Part shown: in pieces, positions 1 through 7,486 of the stretch
Layout: the number at the start of each line of letters is the position of its first letter
Numbering within the stretch: the first letter of the stretch is position 1
Assembly: GCA_013298845.1 (NCBI GenBank)
Contig: JAAFJN010000037.1
Coordinates: 1 to 53,475 of the forward strand
Origin: Chitinophagales bacterium
GTDB lineage: Bacteria > Bacteroidota > Bacteroidia > Chitinophagales > Saprospiraceae
DNA length: 53,475 nucleotides
Reading direction: 5' to 3'
Program-made: the position numbers and the translations under genes
The notes under the pieces: model-generated
What the model was told of the DNA's origin: nothing
The model's input: only the letters and a program-made list of their open reading frames with translations
The model's database searches: none

Positions 1-718
1 AAACACCCCGCCCGAAATGGGGCGTACAGCGGTGCCACATCACATCGGAGTCAAAACTGTCGCCCCCGATGTAAATCCCCCCTTTGGCCAACATATCTTT
101 TTGGCGGTCGGCAAAATGAATGGCCGCCGGATCGAGGTACATCAGCGAAAAATCGGAGGTACCGCCCCCGAAATCGCCCACCAGCACCAGTTCCCGGGAG
201 GTGATTTGGCGTTCGTAGGTGTAGGCGGCGCCGATGGGTTCAAACTGGAAAAAATACTGTTCAAAACCCGCCAATACCGTGGCTTTTTCGAGGCGTTCCT
301 GCGCGAGCGCGTCGCGGTCGGGGCGTTCGTCAAAAACCACCGGTCGCCCGATCACCGCCGTTGTTACGGTCATTCCCAGAAAATCATCGGCTTGTTTTTT
401 GAGGAATTTGATAATAATGGCCACCAAATCTTCGGCTTTAAAACTGCGGCCGTTGATTTTGGTATCCACAAAACTTTTGTTGGGCAGCACCCTTTTCACC
501 GATTTCATAAAACGCCCCTGCATCCGGTGGCGCACGTACGCGTCAATGGCCTCGGTGCCCACCGAATAAACGATGCTTTTGGCGGTGGGCTGCTCTTTTG
601 GGAAAAAAATCAGCGAAGGAGTAGTAAACAAACGCACGACTTCGTTGGTCGTGGTATCTAAAACTGCAAGGGTGGAATTGGACGTCCCGAAATCAATTCC
701 GTAAATGTATTTTGACAT
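1..718 (-). CDS. Hsp70/DnaK-like chaperone, YegD-type, partial (C-terminus outside window)
   Basis: The minus strand reads open from an ATG at 718 to the window edge, giving 239 residues of an actin-fold ATPase. The N-terminal phosphate-1 motif is GIDFGTSNSTLAV (residues 7-19). A second phosphate loop, VGDFGGGTSDFS, lies near 180-191, and GGDSFDSDVM near 218-227 matches the segment that follows it in Hsp70 proteins. DnaK usually has DLGTTNS at the first motif. The FGTSNS form and EPIGAAYTY (160-168) point to the YegD-like branch, whose members are shorter than DnaK and have no firmly established client. The substrate-binding half, if present, is outside the window, so length and subfamily cannot be settled. 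No partner gene is visible; the next gene lies about 480 bases away on the other strand. Confidence 0.85.
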   Translation of the reverse strand, partial: MSKYIYGIDFGTSNSTLAVLDTTTNEVVRLFTTPSLIFFPKEQPTAKSIVYSVGTEAIDAYVRHRMQGRFMKSVKRVLPNKSFVDTKINGRSFKAEDLVAIIIKFLKKQADDFLGMTVTTAVIGRPVVFDERPDRDALAQERLEKATVLAGFEQYFFQFEPIGAAYTYERQITSRELVLVGDFGGGTSDFSLMYLDPAAIHFADRQKDMLAKGGIYIGGDSFDSDVMWHRCTPHFGRGV

Positions 719-880
719 GACGATGCGTTGTGTAAAGTTGGTCTTCCACCTGAAGCGGGCAGGCTCTAACACCACCCGGCGGCGAATGGTTCCGCATTTT
801 TAAAAAAATCCGTGCAATTGTTGATTTGAGTACGTGACAAAATCGAGGCAGCGTCTCCAATCCTCATCTGTTCTTTACCA

Positions 881-1111
881 GTGCGGCCTTAGAAAAATCC
901 CGATTTTGCTCCGGTAGAGGCCGATGAAGCCAAAAACTGTTTGAGCCAAACGAAATCGGCGGGGCGGAAGCCCCCGTGAGGACGACCGGCGAGTTTTTTT
1001 GGCGCGGCCGGAAACGGAAAGCAAAATCGTAGGATTTTTCGTCAGCCGCAGTACTTCGACAGGCTCAGCATTTTGCTTTTTTGCTTACTTTTTTGGCCTC
1101 AAAAAAGTAAG
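881..1111 (+). repeat. Dispersed repeat, copy 1 (about 230 bp)
   Basis: This stretch fills most of the 719-1202 gap between the Hsp70-like gene and the permease gene. It matches the reverse complement of 12544-12751 almost base for base. It ends in a hairpin, CTTACTTTTTTG (1084-1095) and CAAAAAAGTAAG (1100-1111), a 12-bp perfect stem with a 4-base loop. Copy 1 carries about 25 extra bases near 1050-1074, including CTTCGACAGGCTCAGCA, that copy 2 lacks. No plausible protein is encoded. It looks like a nonautonomous, probably multicopy genomic repeat. Bases 719-880 hold nothing else that I recognise. Confidence 0.8.
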
Positions 1112-1190
1112 CAGTAGCGATAAAAAGCACGAACCTAGCATCCGTAATTTTTAAAAAGTGCAAAAACTACCCCTAAGATGAAATAAGCAC

Positions 1191-1198
1191 TACTTTTG
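1191..1198 (+). promoter_or_regulatory. Candidate bacteroidete -7 box for the LolC/E-like gene
   Basis: TACTTTTG fits the bacteroidete sigma-ABfr -7 consensus TAnnTTTG exactly. It ends 5 bases before the GTG start at 1203, so the transcript would be leaderless or nearly so. No clear TTG/TTTG -33 element stands at the usual spacing, so this rests on the -7 match and position only. Confidence 0.4.
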
Positions 1199-1202
1199 CG
1201 GG

Positions 1203-2420
1203 GTGAAATTACCATTACTTTTTGCCCGTCGTTATCTATTTGCCAAGCGTTCCACCAACGCCATCAATATCATCACCGGTATTTCGGTGGGCGGTATCGC
1301 CATTGGTACGGCGGCATTGATCCTTGTCTTGTCGGTTTTTAACGGTTTCGAGGATTTATTGGGCGGTTTGTTTGGTTATTTTAACCCCGAACTCAAAATC
1401 ACCGCCACCAAAGGAAAAACGTTTGAGGCCGACAGCGCCACCATCGTCCGTTTGAGCGGCATCGAAGGGGTAACGGTAGTAAGCCAAACCCTGGAAGAAA
1501 TTGCGTTTTTTGAATACGAAGGTGCGCAGGATTTTGGCACTTTAAAAGGCGTGGATGCGGCTTTTGCCCGCGTCAACGACATTGATTCTACCGTTCGGGA
1601 AGGCGTCTATCGGCTCCAAACCGAAGACCGCAACGAAGTCGTGGTGGGTGCGGGTTTGCGCAACAAACTCAATATTCAGGTGGAAAACGGCATTGCCGCA
1701 CTCAACGTTTATATGCCCGTGCAGGAGCAGGGCGTATTGGACAAGCCGTTTATGGTTCGGTCGGCGTATCCGGTGGGCACCTTTGCCATTCAGCAAGACT
1801 TTGATTATCAATATATTCTGACCAATCTCGACTTTGTCCGGGAATTATTGGGGGCCAACGACAACACGGTATCGGCCCTGGAATTGCGCTGCCGCCCCGG
1901 CGTTTCGGTGGATGCGGTAAAAAAGCAGGTCGTGGACATCATGGGCGCTGATTTTACGGTCAAAACCCGCAACGAGCAGAACGAAGCGTTTTTCAAAGTG
2001 ATGCAATTGGAAAAATGGATGGGTTTTGCCATCACCAGCCTCATCCTTTTGCTCATGACGTTTAACATGATTGGCGCGTTGTGGATGATTGTTTTGGACA
2101 AACAAAAGGACATTTCCATGCTAAAAAGTATGGGCGCACACGACGGCACCATTCGCTCCATATTTATGTACGAAGGAGTTTTATTAACGGTTTTAGGTAT
2201 GGTTATTGGCTTTATTGCGGCCATTGTGTTGTATTTTTTGCAAAAAACATTTGGCCTCATCACCATTCCGCAGGGCTTTTTGGTTAATAGTTACCCCATT
2301 TCCATGCGTTGGACGGATTTTATTCCAGTTACCTGCACCGTAGTATTTATAGGGGTACTCGCCTCTTTGGCACCGGCCGCACGGGCTGTGCGCGTAACGG
2401 CGTTTTTAAGGGAAAATTAG
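1203..2420 (+). CDS. LolC/LolE-type ABC transporter permease (FtsX family)
   Basis: A 405-residue inner-membrane permease of the FtsX/MacB superfamily, most like LolC/LolE, which extract lipoproteins for transfer to the outer membrane. The N-terminus has the family's ARRYLFAKRSTNAIN lead-in followed by a long helix (about residues 20-47). A periplasmic domain of about 220 residues comes next, then three C-terminal helices near 273-298, 323-345 and 372-391, which is the expected four-helix layout. LKSMGA near 304 is the typical cytoplasmic turn after the second helix. Translation appears to start at GTG 1203, because no ATG precedes the conserved N-terminus. There is no visible Shine-Dalgarno, in keeping with the -7 box lying only 5 bases upstream. 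The ATPase partner (LolD) is not adjacent. Confidence 0.85.
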   Translation: MKLPLLFARRYLFAKRSTNAINIITGISVGGIAIGTAALILVLSVFNGFEDLLGGLFGYFNPELKITATKGKTFEADSATIVRLSGIEGVTVVSQTLEEIAFFEYEGAQDFGTLKGVDAAFARVNDIDSTVREGVYRLQTEDRNEVVVGAGLRNKLNIQVENGIAALNVYMPVQEQGVLDKPFMVRSAYPVGTFAIQQDFDYQYILTNLDFVRELLGANDNTVSALELRCRPGVSVDAVKKQVVDIMGADFTVKTRNEQNEAFFKVMQLEKWMGFAITSLILLLMTFNMIGALWMIVLDKQKDISMLKSMGAHDGTIRSIFMYEGVLLTVLGMVIGFIAAIVLYFLQKTFGLITIPQGFLVNSYPISMRWTDFIPVTCTVVFIGVLASLAPAARAVRVTAFLREN

Positions 2421-2474
2421 TTTTTTTTAAGACCTTGGACAAAAGACATTAGACTAAAGAAAAGTGAAAAGTGA

Positions 2475-2924
2475 CTTCTGATATCTGCTATCATACATCA
2501 TCAATCATATATCAAAAAACACACTACCCAGCCCACAAAATGTACTTAAAAACCAGTGGCTTTGTCATGCAAAAGGCATCTACGGGATTGCCACTGGAAG
2601 CAATGCACACACAATGTACAGTTGAGTTCATAAATGGCCCGGCCAGCGTGTCCCGCGACGAGATGTGCATCCCGGAGGAACGGAGTGGATGACATCTCAA
2701 AGCGACGCGGATTTTCAGCAAAAGACAGAAGACGAAAGACTTTGCCCTAAAAGTCGCCGTGTTTCGACTACCCGCTCAATGATTTGTGGCTTTTTATCCG
2801 ATATTTTGATCCAATAGATCCCTTCTGGATGACAAAGCCACACAGCGGTTTTTAAGTACATTTTGTGGGCGGGGTAGTCTGTTTTGATATATGATTGATG
2901 ATGTACGATAGCAGATATCAGAAG
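2475..2924. repeat. Long inverted repeat (MITE-like) with arms of about 95 bp
   Basis: The arms 2475-2568 and 2829-2924 are near-perfect reverse complements. The outer ends read CTTCTGATATCTGC and GCAGATATCAGAAG, and the inner ends read GTGGCTTTGTCAT and ATGACAAAGCCAC. Only a few substitutions and a small indel separate them. The 260-bp interior encodes no recognisable protein but contains a smaller hairpin at 2660-2698. The element fills most of the 2421-2984 gap between two convergent genes. Short GTGAAAAGTGA-like sequence precedes the left arm, and TCACTC-rich sequence (about 2935-2970) follows the right arm. The layout resembles a miniature inverted-repeat element, but no target-site duplication was confirmed. 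Confidence 0.75.
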
Positions 2925-2984
2925 TTTTTTTCTCATCACTCATCTCTAATCACTCATCTCTAATCACTCCTCACTATTCCCCGC

Positions 2985-3986
2985 TCATTCCACCATTAAA
3001 TTACAGCCGCGCATTTCGGCGGTATCCATTCGGCCCAAAATTTCAAATGTGCCATCGGGCCAGGAGCGGCCCAAGTCTTCGGTGGCGATAAAGGAACAGG
3101 TATCCACGTTGGCCAAATCAACGATATTCACTTGGCCCGGTTTGCCTGGTTTCGCCCAACAAAAAGGATCGTTGATTTCGGTGGTCACTACCCGCATGGT
3201 CGCCGACGGCGTAAATACCGAGCCGCCCCGAGCGTATCCCTGCGAAAAAAGTTCGGTCATGCCGTACTCCGAGTGAATGGCTTCCACGCCGAATGCCTTC
3301 GTTAATATTTCGTGCAATTCCGTCCGGGTAATTTCTTTGCGCCGCCCTTTCATACCGCCCGTTTCCATAATTGTAACACCGCTGAGGTTCATCGGGAATT
3401 GTTCTGCAAAATCCAGCAAAGCAAAACTCACCCCCAGCAACAGAACGGGAGTACCGGGCGCACGCTGAGTCAAAACATCGGCTAAATCGGCCAAATTATT
3501 CAAAAAAAAGCCACTTTCGGGATAACGGGAACGCCGGATAAAATCGTCGGCCATAACGACCAGCGAAGAGCCGGTGCGTTCCAGATAGGCGGGTAACAAA
3601 GCCAGCACCAACCAATTTTCGGGCGGACCGTACAGCGGTGCAAACCCACGCACACAATTATTGGTGTACAAGGCCAGATCGCGCACCAAATGCTGCGAAG
3701 GGGTTTGGCCGGTAGTCCCACTACTGGTAAACGTGGTGGTTTCGGACCATTCGCCGGTTTGCACGCGGTGGCTTTTAAAAAAAGAAATGGGTAAAAAGGG
3801 AATTTGATCCAGCCGGTCTATTGTCGCCGGATTTCGCCGCAATAATGCCAAAAAACGGGCGTAAAGTGCGTTATTTTCGGCCTGGTAACGAAAAACATCC
3901 AAAGCCAACGCTTCATCAAACGAGGCTGACTCATGGGCATTTTGTTGTAATTTTGCGACGAGTTTTTCGCGTTGGTGTTGTGGCAT
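2985..3986 (-). CDS. LuxE-like acyl-protein synthetase / acyl transferase
   Basis: This 333-residue protein belongs to the LuxE/acyl-protein synthetase family, a branch of the ANL adenylating enzymes. The glycine-rich ATP-binding loop TFTSSGTTGQTPSQ sits at residues 86-99. EYGMTELFSQGY near 238-249 corresponds to the A5-type motif, and GRMDTAEMRGC near the C-terminus resembles the hinge region. In bacteroidetes this family is common outside any light-producing operon, and its substrate is generally unknown. Adenylation of a fatty or aryl acid is the likely chemistry. The gene stands alone, with a good -7 box (4001-4008) 14 bases before the ATG. It converges on the LolC/E-like gene across the inverted-repeat element. 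Confidence 0.75.
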   Translation of the reverse strand: MPQHQREKLVAKLQQNAHESASFDEALALDVFRYQAENNALYARFLALLRRNPATIDRLDQIPFLPISFFKSHRVQTGEWSETTTFTSSGTTGQTPSQHLVRDLALYTNNCVRGFAPLYGPPENWLVLALLPAYLERTGSSLVVMADDFIRRSRYPESGFFLNNLADLADVLTQRAPGTPVLLLGVSFALLDFAEQFPMNLSGVTIMETGGMKGRRKEITRTELHEILTKAFGVEAIHSEYGMTELFSQGYARGGSVFTPSATMRVVTTEINDPFCWAKPGKPGQVNIVDLANVDTCSFIATEDLGRSWPDGTFEILGRMDTAEMRGCNLMVE

Positions 3987-4000
3987 AGTGTAATTGGCCG

Positions 4001-4008
4001 CAAAGGTA
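4001..4008 (-). promoter_or_regulatory. Candidate -7 box for the LuxE-like gene
   Basis: On the minus strand this reads TACCTTTG, an exact match to TAnnTTTG, followed by GCGG. It ends 14 bases before the ATG at 3986. A TTTG lies 24 bases further upstream and could be the -33 element, though that spacing is slightly long. Confidence 0.45.
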
Positions 4009-4160
4009 CTGGGTTGACACGACTTTTTTTAGCAAATAGGGAGAGGCTAAAATTTTCAATCCGAAAATCCTTTCTCTGGAAAAAAAGATAATTAAGGACC
4101 AAATACAAGCAAAACCGTACCTTAGTCCCTCAACTTGCCCCACAAGTCCAACGCTAACGT

Positions 4161-4210
4161 CTGAAGTCTTTTGTCCAAAGTCTTTCGTCTGAGGTCCAAA
4201 GTCTTTTGTC
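4161..4210 (+). repeat. Short imperfect tandem repeat of an AAGTCTTTTGTCC-like unit
   Basis: Three degenerate units (AAGTCTTTTGTCC, AAGTCTTTCGTCTGAGGTCC, AAGTCTTTTGTC) lie just upstream of the lipoprotein gene. The same word occurs in reverse orientation after the permease gene (about 2429-2455), and a related AAGACGAAAGAC string lies near 2728-2741. The rest of the 3987-4232 divergent gap holds only the -7 box described above and AT-rich sequence. Confidence 0.6.
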
Positions 4211-4232
4211 AAACATCTAATATCAAAAAAAC

Positions 4233-4763
4233 ATGAAACAACTACTAATCGGATTGGTTCTTTCGGCCCTTGCGGCGAATATTCTGGTTTATTGCGTAAA
4301 ACCGCCCGATTACCCCATCGAGCCGGTGATTACCTTTCAATCACTGAGTCCCAATACTACCTTACAACAACCCTTTTTTAAATCTTCGGATACGGTATAC
4401 ACCGATTTGACTTTTACGTTCACCGACGGCGACGGCGACCTGGGTTTTGCCGACGGTGATGAAAACAGCCTGATTATTACCGATACCCGATTACCCAATA
4501 TTCCGCTGAATTACCGCTTGCCGGAAGTACCCGCAGAAGGGTCAGGAAACGGTATTTCGGGGGTGGTACTGGTGCGGGTGCCCATCAGTTGCTGCATTCC
4601 CGATCCAATAGATGGTATTCCGCTGCCCGCTTGTGACACCCTGTCGCCGTCCATGCAGTTGCGCGACACCATTATTTATTCCATTCAAATAAAAGACCGC
4701 GCCGGTAACCTGAGCAATGTAGTTGAATCAACGCCGGTAACGCTGATTTGTCGGCGGCAATAA
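4233..4763 (+). CDS. Putative outer-membrane lipoprotein of unknown function
   Basis: A 176-residue exported protein with a hydrophobic N-terminus and a Cys at residue 21 (NILVYC), which would be the lipid-attachment site. The lipobox is weak because Tyr precedes the Cys. The mature part starts with VKPPDYPIEPVITF and has an acidic DGDGDLGF segment (about 70-77), suggesting a beta-sandwich domain with a calcium-type loop. Two adjacent cysteines, CC near 128, and further Cys residues near the C-terminus may form disulfides. I recognise it only as a bacteroidete lipoprotein type. It ends 3 bases before the stop of rsmD on the other strand, so the two genes converge tightly. Confidence 0.65.
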   Translation: MKQLLIGLVLSALAANILVYCVKPPDYPIEPVITFQSLSPNTTLQQPFFKSSDTVYTDLTFTFTDGDGDLGFADGDENSLIITDTRLPNIPLNYRLPEVPAEGSGNGISGVVLVRVPISCCIPDPIDGIPLPACDTLSPSMQLRDTIIYSIQIKDRAGNLSNVVESTPVTLICRRQ

Positions 4764-4766
4764 GCG

Positions 4767-5330
4767 TTATTCTTCCGCTTCTCCCGCGCCGGGATGCGCA
4801 AAAAAACTAAACATCGTTTGGCCGTAGTTGCGCACGTCGGTGAAGTGTGGGTCGTTCCTGAAATCGTTGTGGGCATTGTGTTCCAGCACCAAAATGCCGT
4901 CGGGCGTGAGTAAGTTTTTTTCAAAAACCAAAGCCGGAATGGTGGCTAAAGTGGGCAAATCGTACGGTGGATCGGCAAAAATATAATCGTATTGGGCCGT
5001 GGTATAATCCAAAAACCGGAATACGTCCATCTGCATAATTTTGATGCCCTCTTCGATTTTGAGTTCTTTGCACATTTTCCGGGCGAAACTAACGCAGGCC
5101 GGAAACTTATCCACGTAGGTCACATCCTGGCAACCGCGCGAAATAAACTCGTAACAATGGCTGCCCGTGCCGCCGAACAAATCGAGCACTTTCACCGATT
5201 CAAAATCGAGCAGGTTATTTAGAATATTAAACAGGGCTTCTTTTGAATAGTCGGTTGTGGGGCGCGTAGGCCATTTGTCGGCGGGTGGGTTAAACCGGCG
5301 ACCTTTAAATTTTCCTCCAATAATTCTCAC
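4767..5330 (-). CDS. rsmD: 16S rRNA (guanine966-N2)-methyltransferase RsmD
   Basis: A 187-residue methyltransferase, the usual length for RsmD, which methylates G966 in the 30S subunit. It opens with RIIGGKFKGRRF, the family signature. The SAM-binding motif VLDLFGGTGSHCYEF is at residues 48-62, and the catalytic DPPY motif of N2-guanine/N6-adenine methylases is at 120-123. Translation starts at GTG 5330, directly after the TAA of the DUF3822 gene, so the two are translationally coupled. This rsmD-DUF3822 pair is a common bacteroidete arrangement. Confidence 0.93.
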   Translation of the reverse strand: MRIIGGKFKGRRFNPPADKWPTRPTTDYSKEALFNILNNLLDFESVKVLDLFGGTGSHCYEFISRGCQDVTYVDKFPACVSFARKMCKELKIEEGIKIMQMDVFRFLDYTTAQYDYIFADPPYDLPTLATIPALVFEKNLLTPDGILVLEHNAHNDFRNDPHFTDVRNYGQTMFSFFAHPGAGEAEE

Positions 5331-6149
5331 TTATAAAAACAGGGTTTGATCCAGGTAAAGATGCGGCGCCAACGTATCGGGAACGCCCATCAGGGGAGAT
5401 GCACCCAAAAAGCGGATGTTTTTGATAAATCGCTCGTATTGGCGGTAGATCTCGGCATCCGGCAATAGTTCACCGGAGATAAACAGCGGCGCATCGTTGG
5501 GTTTTAAATGGAATTGGTCGTATACCAACAGGGTAAAATACAGGACATCCGAAGGTTTTTCGTACAAAAACGTGTTAAAAAACAACAAACTGCCGCGTTC
5601 AAATGCCGCCAATTGGATGTGTGACGGGCGGAAATGAACACAAACCGCCACGTCGTTTTTATCACTGAATTTTTGAAAAGCCTCCAAAAGCCCCACGGTA
5701 TAGGCCAAGGTTTTGGCTTTGGGAAAAAAATAATCGCCAATGGTGGTTAAGCGGGTATCGTTGGCCCAAATAGCCGTCATGTCCATTTGGTTCAGCGCTT
5801 CGTATTCGGCTTTCCCGTTGATATTTTCTTTTAAGGTATGCAAATAATCGCCCGCCAAAGAGGGGTCAAACATCCGTTTGGGAGCAATGGTCGCAATGGG
5901 TGTAAAATACAGCAGTTCAACGGATTCAAAAGGCCAGGCGGGCATTTCGGTTTTATTCAAAATGCGCCGAAGGGCGTTTTCGGATTGATCTGCGGCATAG
6001 GCCCAGGTTTGTAATAATTGCGTTTTTCCGTATTTGCGGCGCACAGAAAGTGCCAGCCCATCGGCACCGATGACGGCGCGCAATACGCACTCATCGGCGA
6101 TATCCGGCCCAAAGGTATTATCCCTGTAATTGACAGACAGTTTTTCCAT
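5331..6149 (-). CDS. DUF3822 family protein (actin-like ATPase fold predicted)
   Basis: A 272-residue cytoplasmic protein of the DUF3822 family, recognised from its content (for example LSVNYRDNTFGPDIADECVL at the start) and from its fixed place immediately upstream of rsmD in bacteroidetes. The family is thought to have an actin-like fold, and its function is unknown. No signal peptide or membrane helix is visible. Two segments, VCVHFRPSHIQLAAFERGSL (about 168-187) and FTLLVYDQF (about 206-214), look like core strands and helices. It is the first gene of a two-gene operon with a perfect -7 box 7 bases before its ATG. Confidence 0.8.
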   Translation of the reverse strand: MEKLSVNYRDNTFGPDIADECVLRAVIGADGLALSVRRKYGKTQLLQTWAYAADQSENALRRILNKTEMPAWPFESVELLYFTPIATIAPKRMFDPSLAGDYLHTLKENINGKAEYEALNQMDMTAIWANDTRLTTIGDYFFPKAKTLAYTVGLLEAFQKFSDKNDVAVCVHFRPSHIQLAAFERGSLLFFNTFLYEKPSDVLYFTLLVYDQFHLKPNDAPLFISGELLPDAEIYRQYERFIKNIRFLGASPLMGVPDTLAPHLYLDQTLFL

Positions 6150-6156
6150 TGCGCCG

Positions 6157-6164
6157 CAAATGTA
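6157..6164 (-). promoter_or_regulatory. Candidate -7 box for the DUF3822-rsmD operon
   Basis: The minus strand reads TACATTTG followed by CGGCG, an exact TAnnTTTG match ending 7 bases before the ATG at 6149. This predicts a very short leader. No convincing -33 element was seen. Confidence 0.45.
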
Positions 6165-6179
6165 GACAATAATTACCGC

Positions 6180-6950
6180 TTAACGAATGATTTGTACTTG
6201 TTTCACCGCTACTTTTCCCTGATTTGTGCGAATTTGGAGGTAATAAGCACCGTTTTTGAGGGCCGACAAATCTACCTGCTGGGTATATTGGCCGTTGAGG
6301 TTGAGGTCTTTCACCCGGCGGCCCTGGGTATCGGAGACGATTAACTGGGTCGGTACGCCGTCTTTTTCGTCAAAAACCAGGTTAAACAAGCCGTTGCCGG
6401 GATTCGGGCTAATGCTCAAAGCGGCGCTGGATTGTTCCGCGTTTTGGGCCAGACTTTTGGCTTCATCGGTATGAAACAAGTCCAGCAATTCGCTGATATT
6501 GGATAAATCCACGTTGCCATTGAAGTTAATGAGCACAAATTCCCGTTCGGAACTCACCAGTAAAATAACGTCTTCGAGCAGGGAATCGTCAGTTTTTGCC
6601 CAAATCCGTACGCGGTCGCGCCCGTCTTTTACACTCAATAACTCATCGTACTCCGAAGTAGATACCAGTGCTTTCGCCTCCGTGTACAGTTCGAGGGCAT
6701 TATCGGTACTATCGGCCACTAAAATGGTCAGGTGCCCAATGTCCTTAATAACCTGATGGGCCTTTTGCCAATCCTTGTCCCGCACGTCAGTTTTCATGGT
6801 GACTTCAAAAAGTTCTTTGTTCAATAGCGCGTAGGTGAACCCGTCTTGTTCCTTGTATTTGTGGACAAAATCGGTCAGCGATGTGTTTTGGGCCGCAGCA
6901 AAACCCGTTGTCAGCAGTGCCGCCGACAAAAACAGAATCAATTTTTTCAT
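6180..6950 (-). CDS. Secreted DUF4252-like protein with C-terminal T9SS sorting domain
   Basis: A 256-residue protein with a Sec signal peptide (residues 1-20, cleavage after FAAA). A DUF4252-like region follows (about 22-165): alternating helices and strands with FVLINFNGNVDLSNISELLD at 138-157, the typical end of this domain. Residues 180-256 form a type A type IX secretion sorting domain, with ISPNPGNGLFNLVFD near 180-194 and a terminal YYLQIRTNQGKVAVKQVQIIR-like segment. It is therefore predicted to cross the outer membrane through the T9SS and be released or attached at the surface. DUF4252 proteins are more often periplasmic, so the T9SS tail is a noteworthy combination. No partner gene is adjacent. 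Confidence 0.8.
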   Translation of the reverse strand: MKKLILFLSAALLTTGFAAAQNTSLTDFVHKYKEQDGFTYALLNKELFEVTMKTDVRDKDWQKAHQVIKDIGHLTILVADSTDNALELYTEAKALVSTSEYDELLSVKDGRDRVRIWAKTDDSLLEDVILLVSSEREFVLINFNGNVDLSNISELLDLFHTDEAKSLAQNAEQSSAALSISPNPGNGLFNLVFDEKDGVPTQLIVSDTQGRRVKDLNLNGQYTQQVDLSALKNGAYYLQIRTNQGKVAVKQVQIIR

Positions 6951-7014
6951 AGCGAAATAAATTTAAAGTGAATTTTCGGCCGGAAGACGTGCCATTCGTC
7001 ATTTTGTTACAGAA

Positions 7015-7133
7015 GGGTTGAATTCGTTGGAAGGGTTGAATTCGTTGAATTGGTTGAATTCGTTGAATTGGTTGAATTCGTTGAATTGGTTGAATTCGTT
7101 GAATTGGTTTGCCCGTCGTAGCGTACACGTTTT
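7015..7133 (+). repeat. GGTTGAATT-type tandem array with fixed 3' tail, copy 1
   Basis: About nine copies of a 9-base unit alternating between GGTTGAATT and CGTTGAATT run from 7015 to 7108. A tail then reads GGTTTGCCCGTCGTAGCGTA followed by CACGTTT. A similar array with nearly the same tail (GTAGCGTACACGTTT) occurs at 52699-52783. It lies in the divergent gap between the DUF4252-like gene and the small membrane gene. Confidence 0.8.
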
Positions 7134-7225
7134 TCGTTTTTCACTCTTCGTTTTTCACTTTTCGTTTTTCACTCTTCGTTTTTCACTTTTCGTTTTTCAC
7201 TCTTCGTTTTTCACTTTTCACTCAT
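7129..7225 (+). repeat. Tandem array of CGTTTTTCACT-type units
   Basis: An 18-base composite unit alternating CGTTTTTCACTCTT and CGTTTTTCACTTTT is repeated about five times and decays into TCATTTCGTTTCATTTTTCC. It directly follows the GGTTGAATT array. It belongs to the same family of TTCACT words found as tails at 9999-10092 and 10303-10340. No spacers separate the units, so it is not a CRISPR. Confidence 0.8.
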
Positions 7226-7285
7226 TTCGTTTCATTTTTCCTACGCTTCATGATAAAAAATGCAACCGCAAGGTTTACGGCACTG

Positions 7286-7293
7286 CACTTTTG
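7286..7293 (+). promoter_or_regulatory. Possible -7 box upstream of the small membrane gene
   Basis: CACTTTTG differs from TAnnTTTG at the first base. It lies 18 bases before the ATG at 7312, a sensible distance for a short leader. It is the only candidate between the repeat arrays and the gene. Confidence 0.25.
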
Positions 7294-7311
7294 TTGCATC
7301 AAATAGTAATT

Positions 7312-7480
7312 ATGAAACTAAATATCCTTTTTTACATCGGCATGGCGATTCACGTGCTGCTGTTGCTCATCGTTTTGATTAATGTTGGGCTAATTGTTAT
7401 CGGCCATTCCCGCCGTTGCCAGTGTTTTGATGTGGCTGGGACTTGCCGTTATTTTTAGAATTTTTGGCCCTCAAAAATAG
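7312..7480 (+). pseudogene. Small two-helix membrane protein gene with a single frameshift
   Basis: From ATG 7312 the frame encodes MKLNILFYIGMAIHVLLLLI and a further ten hydrophobic residues, a clear first membrane helix, up to base 7401. It then turns into a non-hydrophobic tail ending at 7458. Skipping one G at 7402/7403 moves into a frame that encodes AIPAVASVLMWLGLAVIFR followed by IFGPQK and a TAG at 7478-7480, a convincing second helix. The restored product would be about 55 residues and would stop 6 bases before the next start, normal operon spacing. A sequencing error, a real inactivating mutation or a coincidence of composition could each explain it. The unshifted reading (48 residues, 7312-7458) is the alternative. 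Confidence 0.5.
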
Positions 7481-7486
7481 AACCTT

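Noticed and set aside
17-661. A long plus-strand frame at the left edge
   Set aside because: It lies opposite a clear Hsp70-like protein on the minus strand with phosphate-loop motifs; the plus-strand product has no recognisable features.
2524-2939. Short frames within the inverted-repeat element
   Set aside because: They run through the repeat arms on both strands and have no protein-like features.
2985-3986. A luminescence gene (LuxE)
   Set aside because: Only the acyl-protein synthetase homolog is present, without luxA, B, C or D; the family is widespread in non-luminous bacteroidetes.
7015-7225. Tandem repeats that could be read as a CRISPR array
   Set aside because: Units are contiguous without unique spacers, are shorter than CRISPR repeats, and no cas gene is nearby.
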